Shown one piece after another: positions 38,193 through 47,243 of a stretch of 64,000 nucleotides of DNA. The translations under genes and the position numbers were made by a program. The stretch covers positions 310,001-374,000 of the forward strand of contig OY970224.1 in assembly GCA_963714035.1 (NCBI GenBank), written 5' to 3'. The notes beneath the pieces are model-generated. The model was not told the origin of the DNA and ran no database searches. It saw nothing but the letters and a program-made list of their open reading frames with translations. Source of the stretch: DATFVB01 sp963714035. Its GTDB lineage: Bacteria > Acidobacteriota > Thermoanaerobaculia > UBA5066 > DATFVB01. How positions within the stretch are numbered: the first letter of the stretch is position 1; every line of letters begins with the position of its first letter.

Positions 38193-39854
38193 ATGACCGC
38201 CGTCCATCCCGCCGTGCGCGCGGCTCGTGGCACCGCGCTGCGGGCGAAATCGTGGCTCACCGAGGCGCCGCTCCGGATGCTCGAGAACAACCTCGATCCG
38301 GACGTCGCCGAGAAGCCGGACGAGCTGATCGTCTACGGTGGATCCGGAAAAGCGGCGCGCAACTGGCAGTGCTTCGAGGCGATCACACGGACGTTGAAAC
38401 GCCTCGAAGCCGACGAAACGCTTCTCGTCCAGTCCGGAAAGCCGGTCGGCGTGTTCAAGACCCACGCGAACGCGCCCCGCGTTCTCATCGTCAACTCCAT
38501 GCTCGTCCCGGCCTGGGCGACGGGTGACGAGTTCCGGAGGCTCGAAGGGCTGGGGCTCACGATGTACGGTCAGATGACCGCGGGCTCGTGGATCTACATC
38601 GGCTCGCAGGGCATCGTCCAGGGGACGTACGAGACGCTCGCGGAAGCCGGCCGGCAGCACTTCGGCGGCGATCTCGCCGGCCGCCTCTTCGTCTCGGCGG
38701 GTCTCGGCGGGATGGGCGGCGCGCAGCCGCTCGCGGCGACGATGAACGGCGCGACGGCGCTGCTGGCGGAGGTGGATTCGGCACGGATCGACAAGCGGAT
38801 CCGGACCCGCTATCTCGACGCGTCGATGAACGACCTCGACGCCGCGATCGACCGCGCGCTCGCCGAGCGCGACTTGAGGAAGGCCGTCTCGATCGGCGTC
38901 GAAGCCAATGCGGTCGACCTCCTCGAGCGGCTGCTCGCGCGCGGCATCGTGCCCGATCTCCTCACCGACCAGACTTCCGCGCACGACGAGCTGACCGGAT
39001 ACGTTCCGCACGGCGTTCCCTACGCCGAAGCGCTGCGCCTGCGCGATGCCGACCCGGCGGAGTACATCCGGCGCTCGAAGCGCTCGATGGCCGCGCACGT
39101 CCGGGCGATGCTCGCTCTGCGCGAGCGGGGCGCCGTCACCTTCGACTACGGAAACAACCTCCGCGGACAGGCGAAGAGCGCGGGAGTCGAGAACGCCTTC
39201 GACTTCCCGGGATTCGTTCCGGCGTACATCCGCCCGCTCTTCTGCGAGGGCAACGGTCCGTTCCGCTGGGCCGCGCTCTCCGGCGACCCGGAGGACATCC
39301 GGACGACGGACCGCGCTCTCCTGGAGCTGTTCCCCGAGAACGCGACGCTCCGCCGCTGGCTCACGCTCGCCGAGGAGAGGATCGCGTTCCAGGGGCTGCC
39401 CGCCCGGATCTGCTGGCTCGGATACCGGGAGCGCGACCGCGCGGGGGTCCTGTTCAACGAGCTCGTCCGCACCGGGCGCGTGAAGGCGCCGATCGTCATC
39501 GGCCGAGATCATCTGGACGCGGGCTCGGTCGCCTCGCCGAACCGGGAGACCGAGGCGATGCGGGACGGCTCCGACGCGATCGCCGACTGGCCGATCCTGA
39601 ACGCGCTGCTGAACGCGGTCTCGGGCGCGACGTGGGTGTCGGTCCATCACGGCGGGGGCGTCGGGATCGGCTATTCGATCCATGCCGGGATGGTGGTCGT
39701 CGCCGACGGGACTCCCGAGGCGGAGGAGCGGCTGCGACGCGTCCTGACCAACGACCCCGGAACCGGCGTCATGCGGCATGCCGACGCGGGGTACGAGGAG
39801 GCGATCGAAACCGCGCGCCGGCGCGGCCTCGACCTCCCGATGTCGCGCGAGTGA
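38193..39854 (+). CDS. hutU: urocanate hydratase
   Basis: A 553-aa urocanase that hydrates urocanate to imidazolonepropionate using tightly bound NAD. Diagnostic blocks: RMLENNLDPDVAEKPDELIVYGGSGKAARNW, GLTMYGQMTAGSWIYIGSQGIVQGTYET, SAGLGGMGGAQPLAATMNGA, DLLTDQTSAHDEL, TFDYGNNLRGQAKSAGV, RPLFCEGNGPFRWAALSGDPEDI and SVHHGGGVGIGYSIHAGMVVVADG. With hutH it forms the first two steps of histidine degradation. Its stop overlaps the GTG of a sensor kinase (GTGA). Confidence 0.97.
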   Translation: MTAVHPAVRAARGTALRAKSWLTEAPLRMLENNLDPDVAEKPDELIVYGGSGKAARNWQCFEAITRTLKRLEADETLLVQSGKPVGVFKTHANAPRVLIVNSMLVPAWATGDEFRRLEGLGLTMYGQMTAGSWIYIGSQGIVQGTYETLAEAGRQHFGGDLAGRLFVSAGLGGMGGAQPLAATMNGATALLAEVDSARIDKRIRTRYLDASMNDLDAAIDRALAERDLRKAVSIGVEANAVDLLERLLARGIVPDLLTDQTSAHDELTGYVPHGVPYAEALRLRDADPAEYIRRSKRSMAAHVRAMLALRERGAVTFDYGNNLRGQAKSAGVENAFDFPGFVPAYIRPLFCEGNGPFRWAALSGDPEDIRTTDRALLELFPENATLRRWLTLAEERIAFQGLPARICWLGYRERDRAGVLFNELVRTGRVKAPIVIGRDHLDAGSVASPNRETEAMRDGSDAIADWPILNALLNAVSGATWVSVHHGGGVGIGYSIHAGMVVVADGTPEAEERLRRVLTNDPGTGVMRHADAGYEEAIETARRRGLDLPMSRE

Positions 39855-42800
39855 CTGCCGCGCTCTTTTTCCTCCTCTCTCTCGCCGCTTCGCCTGTTCC
39901 GATTCCTTCGCCCCCCGTCGCCCGGCGCGCGGCGGAGCTCCGAAGCGGATGGGCAGACCTCGACGCCCGCGCCCGCCTCTTCCTCCGCGCCCCCGCGGTC
40001 GCCGCCTCGATGCGCGGGGGCGGCATCGTCGTCGATCGCGGCGCCCTCTTCGCCGCCGCGTCGGCGGCGGTCGCGGGAGGACACGGAGGCTTTTCGCTCA
40101 CGCTCCTCGATCCGTCCGGCGATCCGATCGCCTGGGCCGGGCGCGCCCCGACGTTCTTCCCGACCGGCGAGCGCGCGGGCGCGATCTGGTCCGCGGAGTC
40201 GGTCGTCTTCTTCCGGACGCTGTCGTTCTCGTACCCTCCGGAGAGCCGCGCCGGAACGCTCGTCGCGGCGTGGCAGGTCTCCCGCTCCTCACCCGGGGCG
40301 CATCTCTCGCCCGACGGCGCCGCACGGTGGAACGGCGGGGGCGCGCTCTGGGGAGGGCTCGACTCGGCGCCGATCGATCCGGCAGGGCGGGCGCGCGCCT
40401 TCGCGCCGCGCGTCTTCCTCGGGGGAGCGATCGCGCTCCTCGGGCTCGCGCTCGTCGTGGCCGTGCGTGCGCGGCGGCGGCCGGCAGGAGCGGGGGGATC
40501 ATGGCCGGCGATCCGCGCGAGCGTCGCCCTCGCCTGGGGAGCGGCGGGTGTCGCCGCTCTCGTTTCGCCCGCGCTGAAGCTCGAACCGGGGGACTACTTC
40601 GCGGACGGAGCGGTGATCGCCGGGTTCGCGATCTCGGCCGCCGCGGCCGCGATTTTCGCGCGATCGGCGGGTCGGGTTCGGTCCCTTCTCGTTCCCGCGC
40701 TCGTGGCGATCGGCGGATTCCTCGCGGGGACGATCTCGCCGAGCCCCGCGGGAGTGGCGGTTGCTTTCGCGGCCGCCCTCGTCGCGATCCTCGCGGGAAG
40801 CTCCGCGCCCGCTCCGCTCCGCACGTTCGCCGCCGCGGCACTCGCTTCGGCCGCGCTGTTCGGGCCGCTGATCCTGTTCCGGCAGGAGCGGGCGATCTCG
40901 CGCCGCGCGTCCGAGCTCTCCGAGGCCGCGCGCGCCGACCGAACCCCCTCGCGCGCGGCGGCGCGGGCGGCGGCCGCGATTCCGGCGGAGCTGGCGAGGC
41001 TGGCGGTCGGCTTTCGGGGGGCGCGGCAGGAGGATCTGACGGATCTCGCGTTCGCGCTCTGGAAGTCGACCGGCCTGGCGGGCGACGCCCCGGTATCGGG
41101 AATCCGGCTGTGGCGGGAGGGGAGGCTCGTCTCCCGCTTCAACGCCGGCGGCGCGATCGAATCCGACCGCACGGCGAGCGTCGGCGGGGCCACCGTGGAC
41201 GTCGAGCGCCGGCGCGTTCCGGTCGCCGGGCACCCGGAGTTCGCGGCGGGAGAGGCCCCGCTCGAGGCGGAGATCGAGATCGCGGACTGGCCCTCCTGGA
41301 AGCCGCTCCCGGAGCCGCTCCGCGCCTACCGCGATCTGCTCCTCGGCCTCGACCCCGGCCCGCCGGCGGAGCCGCCGCGGCTCTCCGAACGGTTCCTCGA
41401 GAGCCTGACCGCCGCGACGGCTTCGCTGATCGCGATCGTCGCGGTCGCCGCGCTCGGCGCCGCGGTCCTCCTCGTCTCCGGGCGCCGCCGCGTCCACTTC
41501 CGCCCGCTGACTTTCCGGGGGCGGATCACGGCGCTCTTCACGGCGCTCGTGCTCGTGCCGTTCCTCGCGGCGACGATCTACATCCGGCACACGCTCGCGA
41601 CGCGGCTTCGCCGGGAGACGCTGGTCCACGCGCAGACGGCGCTCGAGACGGCGCGGACGGTCCTCGACGATTACCTGTTCGCCGCGGGGACGTCCCCCGG
41701 CCGGCGCCAGCTCATCGACGACGACCTCCTCGCGTGGATGGGGAAGATCGTCGGCCACGACCTCTCGATCTACGCCGACGGCCGGCTGTTCTCGACGAGC
41801 CGGCGAGAGCTGTTCGCGTCCGGCTTGCTGCCCGAGAGGATCGACGGCGACACGCTCGGGAAGATCCTCGCGGCGCCGGCGCGTTTCGTCGTCGCAACGC
41901 GGAGCGTGCGGCGGCGGCCCTTCGACCAGGTCGAGGCGGCGCTCGCGTCGATTCCGGGACGGCTCTCCTTCACCGGCCCGGCGATCCTGTCGATCCCCCT
42001 CCTGCCGGAACAGCGCGAAACCGAGGAGGAGATCGCCCGGCTCTCGGCGAGCCTGATGCTCTTCACGCTGGCCGTGTTCGGCGTGTCGCTCCTTCTCGGC
42101 GCGCGGACCGCGTTCCGTGTCACGGGGCCGATCGGCGCGCTCGTCGAAGGGACGCGGGCGGTCGCCCGCGGGCAGATGCCGGCCGTGCCGGTGCCCGCCG
42201 ACGCGGAGCTCAAGAACCTCGTCGAGGCGTTCCTGTCCATGGCGGCGACGCTCGAAAAGCAGCGGGACGACCTCGCGCGCGCGCAGCGGCTGCGCGCCTG
42301 GGCGGAGATGGCGCGGATCATCGCCCACGAGATCAAGAACCCGCTGACGCCGATCCGCCTCTCCGCCGAGCACCTCCGCGAGGTCTGGAAGCGCGGCGAC
42401 CCGTCGCGGGACCGCGTGCTCGAGGAATGCGTCGAGAACATCCTGCGGCAGACGGAGTCCCTCCGCGGCATCGCGGCGGAGTTCGCCGACTACGCGCGTC
42501 TGCCCGAGCCGCACCGGGAGAGCGCTTCGATGAAGTCGCTCGCCGAAGATGTCGTCTCGGCGTACGCGGCGTCTCCCGGAATCTCCTGGGACGTCGATGT
42601 GCCCGACGTCGAGGCGGTCGCCGACCCGAGGCTCGTCGCGCGCGCCCTCACGAATCTCGTCGCGAACGCGCGCGAGGCGCTCGGCCGACAGGGAGGGAGG
42701 ATCGCCGTCCGGCTCTTTCCGCGCGACGGGCGATGGGTCTTCCGGGTCGAGGACGACGGGCCCGGTGTGGCGGCCCAGGACATGGGCAAGCTCTTCGAGC

Positions 42801-42991
42801 CGTATTTCTCGTCGAAGTCCGGGGGAAGCGGCCTCGGCCTGGCGATCGTCCGCAAGATCGCCGAGGAACACGGCGGAGACGCGCGGGCTTTTCGTCTCTC
42901 GCCGCCCGGCTTCGCGGTCGAGTTCGACTTCGCGGACGCGCCGGCGGACGGTGCCGGTCGCGAGTCGAAAATCCCGAGTCGCGAGTCGTGA
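39851..42991 (+). CDS. large NtrY-like membrane sensor histidine kinase
   Basis: A 1046-aa sensor kinase. GTG 39851 opens a signal-like segment; then an extracytoplasmic part, a block of membrane helices (~175-345), another periplasmic region, a helix near 520-540, a further helix pair around a sensor region (~560-745), HAMP (~755-805), HisKA with His826 (ARIIAHEIKNPLTPIRL) and HATPase (ALTNLVANAREALG, VEDDGPGVA, GSGLGLAIVRKIAEEHGG). The AHEIKNPLTPI box and layout resemble NtrY. No partner response regulator is adjacent. It overlaps hutU and the next gene by 4 bp each, so the three are probably co-translated. The C-terminal tail (GRESKIPSRES) is encoded by a GAGTCG repeat. Confidence 0.88.
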   Translation: MTAALFFLLSLAASPVPIPSPPVARRAAELRSGWADLDARARLFLRAPAVAASMRGGGIVVDRGALFAAASAAVAGGHGGFSLTLLDPSGDPIAWAGRAPTFFPTGERAGAIWSAESVVFFRTLSFSYPPESRAGTLVAAWQVSRSSPGAHLSPDGAARWNGGGALWGGLDSAPIDPAGRARAFAPRVFLGGAIALLGLALVVAVRARRRPAGAGGSWPAIRASVALAWGAAGVAALVSPALKLEPGDYFADGAVIAGFAISAAAAAIFARSAGRVRSLLVPALVAIGGFLAGTISPSPAGVAVAFAAALVAILAGSSAPAPLRTFAAAALASAALFGPLILFRQERAISRRASELSEAARADRTPSRAAARAAAAIPAELARLAVGFRGARQEDLTDLAFALWKSTGLAGDAPVSGIRLWREGRLVSRFNAGGAIESDRTASVGGATVDVERRRVPVAGHPEFAAGEAPLEAEIEIADWPSWKPLPEPLRAYRDLLLGLDPGPPAEPPRLSERFLESLTAATASLIAIVAVAALGAAVLLVSGRRRVHFRPLTFRGRITALFTALVLVPFLAATIYIRHTLATRLRRETLVHAQTALETARTVLDDYLFAAGTSPGRRQLIDDDLLAWMGKIVGHDLSIYADGRLFSTSRRELFASGLLPERIDGDTLGKILAAPARFVVATRSVRRRPFDQVEAALASIPGRLSFTGPAILSIPLLPEQRETEEEIARLSASLMLFTLAVFGVSLLLGARTAFRVTGPIGALVEGTRAVARGQMPAVPVPADAELKNLVEAFLSMAATLEKQRDDLARAQRLRAWAEMARIIAHEIKNPLTPIRLSAEHLREVWKRGDPSRDRVLEECVENILRQTESLRGIAAEFADYARLPEPHRESASMKSLAEDVVSAYAASPGISWDVDVPDVEAVADPRLVARALTNLVANAREALGRQGGRIAVRLFPRDGRWVFRVEDDGPGVAAQDMGKLFEPYFSSKSGGSGLGLAIVRKIAEEHGGDARAFRLSPPGFAVEFDFADAPADGAGRESKIPSRES

Positions 42992-44433
42992 GGCGGTGCC
43001 GGAAGTCGCGAGTCGCGCGGGGAAGGGAGCGCCGGGCGCTCGCCATCGTGCCGGCGGTCCTGCTCCTCTCGGCGATCCTGTCCTGTCGCCGCCGCGGGGG
43101 TGAGGGACGCGTTCTTCCTTCCCCGATCTCGATCGAGCTCCCGGATTCCGCGGCGGCGCCTTCGCCGTCGCTCGCGACCCGGCTCGCCGCGATCGGCGCT
43201 TCGTCGTTCTTCGTGCCGGTCGTGGCCGCGACGGCCAACGGCGAAACGGTCTCGTATCGTTCTCTGGCGCCGCCGTCCGGCGGATTCCCCGGGCGCGTCT
43301 ATCTCGAGGTCCGCGGAAGCGGCAACTTCGATCCGGCGCTCGCGCGCGATCCCTCCCGGGCCGCCTCCGACCTGTGGAAGGCGCTCGAGCCCGCGGTGCG
43401 GTCGGCGCCGCCGAGCACGGCCGGCGTGCACGTCGCCTGGCGAGTCGCCGCCGCCGCGAAGGAGGAAGCGGTCGTCCTCGCGGAGCTTCGCCGCCACGTC
43501 CCCGACCGCTGGACGATCTCCGCGGCGATCGCGTCGCGGATCCCGGCGAAGGACCGAAAGGGGTGGCAGGCGGTCGCGCGAAACGCGAGCTTCCTCGTCG
43601 CCGAGACCTTCGGCAGGGGCGACGACGCCGACCCGGCGGGATTCGCCTACTCGGCCTCGCTCGACGATGCGCGGGATTTCCGCGTTCCGGTGTACGCGGG
43701 ATACGCGCCGCAGGGGTGGGGCGTTCTCCGCTCGTCGGACGGAGCTCCTCGCGCGGTCGTTTCCGACGCCGCGATCGACGGGCTCTCCGAGGACCGCCGT
43801 TTCGATTTCTCGTTCGGCGACCTCCTCTCGGATCCCGACGAGAACGTCTACATTTTCTCCGCGCTTCGATCCGCCGTTTCTCCCCGCTGGGCGGGTCCGG
43901 CGCGGCCGGGAGACACGATCACCTTCCGCGAGCGGCGCACGGGCGACTTCACGAAGGCGCTCGCCGACGGGAAAGCGGCGCCGGGGAAAGTCGTCCGCCT
44001 GGCGTCGTTGGAGGACGACGGCCGCTGGAACGGATTCGGCGTGCTCGAGGACGTGCTCCTCGGCCGGCCGCTCGAGCCGAAGCTCGAATTCTCGCGGTCC
44101 GGGGACGGCGCGATCGTCGCCGTGAACGCGGCGGCGGAATCCTCGGAGCTCTCCCGGATCAACACCTGGATCGACGTGACGGTGCGCGGCGCGCGGATTC
44201 TCGAGGTGCGGCCCGGCGACTTCGACCGCTTCCTCTTTCTCGACGAGCGCGGACGGCCGATCGCCGTCTCGCGCGCGCAGACGATCCGCTTCTTCGAGAA
44301 CTTCATCGCTGCCGGCGAATCGGCGAGGACCGGTCCGATCCGGCTGTCCGGCCGGGGGCAGCTCAGTGTCGCCGCCCACGTCGCGACACTGGACGGAAAG
44401 GTGGTCACGACGTCGGAGGTCGTGCTCAAATAG
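42988..44433 (+). CDS. putative lipoprotein of unknown function
   Basis: A 481-aa protein starting at GTG 42988 (GTGA overlap with the kinase). A basic N-terminus precedes a hydrophobic stretch ending in a lipobox-like ILSC (about residue 32). The rest is a soluble region with no family I recognise; landmarks are GRVYLEVRGSGNFDP, RHVPDRWTISAAIASRIP, DFSFGDLLSDPDENVYIFSA and a C-terminal beta segment SRINTWIDVTVRGARILEVRPGDFDRFLFLDERGRPI. Its coupling to the kinase suggests a sensing or envelope partner. The first dozen codons lie in a GAGTCG repeat, so the true start may be later. Confidence 0.62.
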   Translation: MRRCRKSRVARGRERRALAIVPAVLLLSAILSCRRRGGEGRVLPSPISIELPDSAAAPSPSLATRLAAIGASSFFVPVVAATANGETVSYRSLAPPSGGFPGRVYLEVRGSGNFDPALARDPSRAASDLWKALEPAVRSAPPSTAGVHVAWRVAAAAKEEAVVLAELRRHVPDRWTISAAIASRIPAKDRKGWQAVARNASFLVAETFGRGDDADPAGFAYSASLDDARDFRVPVYAGYAPQGWGVLRSSDGAPRAVVSDAAIDGLSEDRRFDFSFGDLLSDPDENVYIFSALRSAVSPRWAGPARPGDTITFRERRTGDFTKALADGKAAPGKVVRLASLEDDGRWNGFGVLEDVLLGRPLEPKLEFSRSGDGAIVAVNAAAESSELSRINTWIDVTVRGARILEVRPGDFDRFLFLDERGRPIAVSRAQTIRFFENFIAAGESARTGPIRLSGRGQLSVAAHVATLDGKVVTTSEVVLK

Positions 44434-44649
44434 GGCCAATCAGGGCCTGGGTGCAAATCCCAAACCTCAAATTCCCAATATCGATAAATTCGAGGCCGAA
44501 GGCTCAAACAATACACGACTGTGCGCGTCGGCTCGCCGACCCGGGAAATTCTGTTTCCTGATCGGGCCTGGCGATTCGGCCTCGCTGGAATTTGATGTTT
44601 GGGACTTGGAATTTCCGACGCGTCGCGCGTCGCGATGTGGCGCCGCGCC
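44434..44649. repeat. AT-richer intergenic inverted repeat
   Basis: CCCAAACCTCAAATTCC (44459-44475) and GGAATTTGATGTTTGGG (44587-44603) are inverse copies with one mismatch, 111 bp apart. Between them lies CAAACAATACACGA (44505-44518), also found at 36967-36980. Composition is markedly more AT-rich than the flanks. No gene is seen. Confidence 0.6.
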
Positions 44650-45516
44650 TTACTCCTGCGCGATGCGTCGGGCGAGAGCGAGCACGTTCCCTGCGGCGAG
44701 CGCCAGGCCGTCGAACGCGAACCACACGGTGACCGTGTCGCCGCGCCGCGACGGAGCGTCGATCCGCACGCCGCTGTTCTCGACGGCGGAAGCCGGCGAC
44801 GCGCCGAGCTCCTTTCCCGAGAAGATTCCCGGAGCGCCGCGAAGGCTCGCCACGGCGCGCTCGGCTGCGCCCGGATCGGCGAACCGGAGGACGGCCGTCC
44901 CCGCATAACCGTGGAAGAGGGCGGCCCGCGCGGCGACGACGCCCGCCGGCGAAGCGGGGCAGCGGCGCGCCAGATGCGTTTCGATCCGCGCCGCGAGGGC
45001 GTCGGTGCGGGAGTCGCGAAAGAGATTGAACGCCAGCCGGCCCCCGAAGACCGCCGCATCGGTATCGCGAAAGTTCAGCGCGTCGCTGCTCTGCCGGAAG
45101 AGCTCCTGGATTCCGGCGTTGCCCTCTTCGGCGGCGGGGAGGAGCAGCGTGAAGACCGCCGACGCGGGGGCGGCCGGTTCGAGGATCGCGGCGCATCCGA
45201 AGGCCGCGACGGGGTTCTCCCCGGCGTCCCAGACCGCGACGTCGTTCTCCTTCGCGATCCGCCGGGCCTCGTCGTCGACCGGCGAGCCGGCGAGCACGAG
45301 GAGATCGAGGTCGCCGATCGTCTCGCGCGCCGGCGGGACGACGATCTCCGGCTCCTCCTGGCCGGGCTTGAGCGTTCCGGCCTCCGGTTCCGTTCCGATC
45401 GGCACGAAACGGGAGACGAGAAGGCCGCTGTCGGAGAAGACGTCGCGCAGATGCCGGGCGAGAGGGCCCTCGGGATCCGTGAGCCCGACGCGGAGCTTCC
45501 GGCCGGCCGGCTTCAT
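44650..45516 (-). CDS. aspartate-semialdehyde dehydrogenase-like protein (USG-1 type)
   Basis: A 288-aa protein with the layout of the Asd/USG-1 family: an N-terminal Rossmann-like half (KLRVGLTDPEGPLARHLRDVFSDSG, DLDLLVLAGSPVDDEARRIAKE) and a C-terminal half with DTDAAVFGGRLAFNLF, ARAALFHGYAGTAVLRF and VTVWFAFDGLALAAGNVLALARRI. The catalytic Cys of true Asd (NPNC-type motif) is absent, so it is probably not an active dehydrogenase. It is last in an overlapping operon with pssA and psd (ATGA overlaps), a placement that does not explain its role. Confidence 0.65.
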   Translation of the reverse strand: MKPAGRKLRVGLTDPEGPLARHLRDVFSDSGLLVSRFVPIGTEPEAGTLKPGQEEPEIVVPPARETIGDLDLLVLAGSPVDDEARRIAKENDVAVWDAGENPVAAFGCAAILEPAAPASAVFTLLLPAAEEGNAGIQELFRQSSDALNFRDTDAAVFGGRLAFNLFRDSRTDALAARIETHLARRCPASPAGVVAARAALFHGYAGTAVLRFADPGAAERAVASLRGAPGIFSGKELGASPASAVENSGVRIDAPSRRGDTVTVWFAFDGLALAAGNVLALARRIAQE

Positions 45517-46256
45517 CGGGATCGCCGGCGGACGAGGCTGGCGCCGCGGAGAACCGGTCCGGACAGTGCGAACACGACGGAGATCGTCATCAGGGCGATC
45601 GCCGGGCGGTATCCGATGAAGGCCATGATCAGCGCGATGACGAGCAGGATGCCGACCGGACGGCGGCGCTTCAGGTCCAGGTCCTTGAAGGATCGGTAGC
45701 GGATCGTCGAGACCATGAGGTACGACAGGATCGCGGTCGCGGCGAGCAGGAGGAAGAACGCCGGACGCGTGATCTGGGCCCGCGGGTTCCAGAGCACGAT
45801 CGACGCCGGCACCGAAGCCGCCATCGGAATCGGCAGGCCGACGAAATACCGCTTGTCGACGACGTGGGTCTGGATGTTGAACCGCGCCAGGCGCATCGAT
45901 CCGCAGACGACGAACAGGAACGAGATCATGAAGCCGAGCCGCTGCAGGTCGGGCTGACCGGAGAGTCCCCAGAAGTACATGAGGATGGCCGGCGCCATTC
46001 CGAACGAGATCACGTCGGCGAGGGAATCGTATTGCTCGCCGAATTCCGAGGCCGTGTGGGTCAGGCGGGCGACGCGGCCGTCGAGGCCGTCGGCGAGCGC
46101 GGCGATGAAGATGAGGCCGGCCGCCCACTCGAAATTGCCCTGGATCGCGTTCCAGATCGAGAGGTAGCCGCAGAAGAGATTGCCGACCGTGAAGAGCGTC
46201 GGCAGGACATAGAGGCCGCGCCGAGCGCGTCGGTGCGGGCGGGCCGCATCGGTCAT
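45513..46256 (-). CDS. pssA: CDP-diacylglycerol-serine O-phosphatidyltransferase
   Basis: A 247-aa inner-membrane enzyme making phosphatidylserine. The CDP-alcohol phosphotransferase motif DG-x2-AR-x8-G-x3-D-x3-D is present in DGLDGRVARLTHTASEFGEQ followed by YDSLAD. About seven hydrophobic segments flank it (LFTVGNLFCGYLSIW, MISFLFVVCGSMRLARFN and others). It overlaps psd by 4 bp upstream and the Asd-like gene by 4 bp downstream, so the phosphatidylethanolamine pathway is one unit. Confidence 0.95.
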   Translation of the reverse strand: MTDAARPHRRARRGLYVLPTLFTVGNLFCGYLSIWNAIQGNFEWAAGLIFIAALADGLDGRVARLTHTASEFGEQYDSLADVISFGMAPAILMYFWGLSGQPDLQRLGFMISFLFVVCGSMRLARFNIQTHVVDKRYFVGLPIPMAASVPASIVLWNPRAQITRPAFFLLLAATAILSYLMVSTIRYRSFKDLDLKRRRPVGILLVIALIMAFIGYRPAIALMTISVVFALSGPVLRGASLVRRRSR

Positions 46257-46894
46257 CGCCCCTCCGGGAAGCGCGCCACGACCGACAGTCCCGCCTTGAC
46301 CCTGTCGCCCGGCCGCACCGCGACGGCCGCGTCGGAGGGAAGAAAGATGTCGACTCGCGAGCCGAACCGGATCATGCCGACCCGCTCGCCGCGCGCGCAG
46401 TGGTCGCCCGGTTTCTTCCGGAAGACGATGCGGCGCGCGAGCGCTCCCGCGATCTGCTTGAAGACGACGCGCCGGCCGTCGCCGGCGAGATCGATCATGT
46501 TCTGTTCGTTGTCGAGCGAGGCTTTCGGGGAAAAGGCCGCGAGCTTCTTCCCGGGCGTGTAGGTATAGCGCGAAATCGTGCCGGAGATCGGCGAACGGTT
46601 CACGTGGCAGTTGAAGACCGACATGAAGACCACGATCTTCCGCGTGAGCTCAGCGGCGGCTTCTCCGGGCGGCGCGTCCTCGACGACGAGAACGGTGCCG
46701 TCGGCCGGCGAGAGAACGCACTCGGCCGGGGCTCCGGAAGAGCGCCCGGGGTCGCGAAAGAACTGGATCAGGAAGAGAGTCAGGAGGCCGAGGATGGCCG
46801 CCGCCCACCAGACGGAGAACACGGCGGCGGCGAGCGTTCCCAGGAGGGGGAGCGCGATGAACGGCGCCCCCTCCCCGGCGATCGGGATCCTCAC
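46253..46894 (-). CDS. psd: phosphatidylserine decarboxylase
   Basis: A 213-aa proenzyme that decarboxylates phosphatidylserine to phosphatidylethanolamine. It shows two N-terminal hydrophobic segments, FFRDPGR, VLSPADGTVLVVE, IVVFMSVFNCHVNRSPISG and the self-cleavage site Gly-Ser in GMIRFGSRVD, which generates the pyruvoyl group. The short length matches the archaeal/short-type Psd. Its start overlaps the stop of the YdcH-like gene. Confidence 0.95.
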   Translation of the reverse strand: MRIPIAGEGAPFIALPLLGTLAAAVFSVWWAAAILGLLTLFLIQFFRDPGRSSGAPAECVLSPADGTVLVVEDAPPGEAAAELTRKIVVFMSVFNCHVNRSPISGTISRYTYTPGKKLAAFSPKASLDNEQNMIDLAGDGRRVVFKQIAGALARRIVFRKKPGDHCARGERVGMIRFGSRVDIFLPSDAAVAVRPGDRVKAGLSVVARFPEGR

Positions 46895-47115
46895 GCCGTC
46901 GCGGTTTCTCGGTGGCGGCGGAGGATCGCCTCCATCTGGTCCTTGAGCGCGAGCTTTTCCTTCTTCAGGCGTTTCTCCTCGAAGTCCTCTTCCTCGGTCA
47001 GGTGCCCCTTCTCGGCGAGCTGGTGGAGGAGACGTTCGTGCTCCTGGTGTTGCCGGTGAAGCTCCTGGTATTGGTCGTCGTGCGCGATCTCCTCGGAAAG
47101 GCCTGTTCCGGTCAT
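46891..47115 (-). CDS. YdcH/DUF465 family small protein
   Basis: A 74-aa alpha-helical protein with YQELHRQHQEHERLLHQLAE and EEKRLKKEKLALKDQMEAILRRH, the DUF465 pattern. It is first in the psd-pssA operon, with AAAGGAG upstream and a 4-bp overlap with psd. Function unknown; predicted coiled-coil hairpin in the cytosol. Confidence 0.85.
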   Translation of the reverse strand: MTGTGLSEEIAHDDQYQELHRQHQEHERLLHQLAEKGHLTEEEDFEEKRLKKEKLALKDQMEAILRRHRETATA

Positions 47116-47243
47116 TCTCTGACTCTCCTTTCTTGGGGGAATTTGCGGCGGTGGAGAAACGCCCTGGCCACGTCCCGGATTCTACCGGAAAATCCGCGGA
47201 TCGGCGGCGGGTCCCCGCGGCGGGAAAGGACGCGTTTTTCGCG

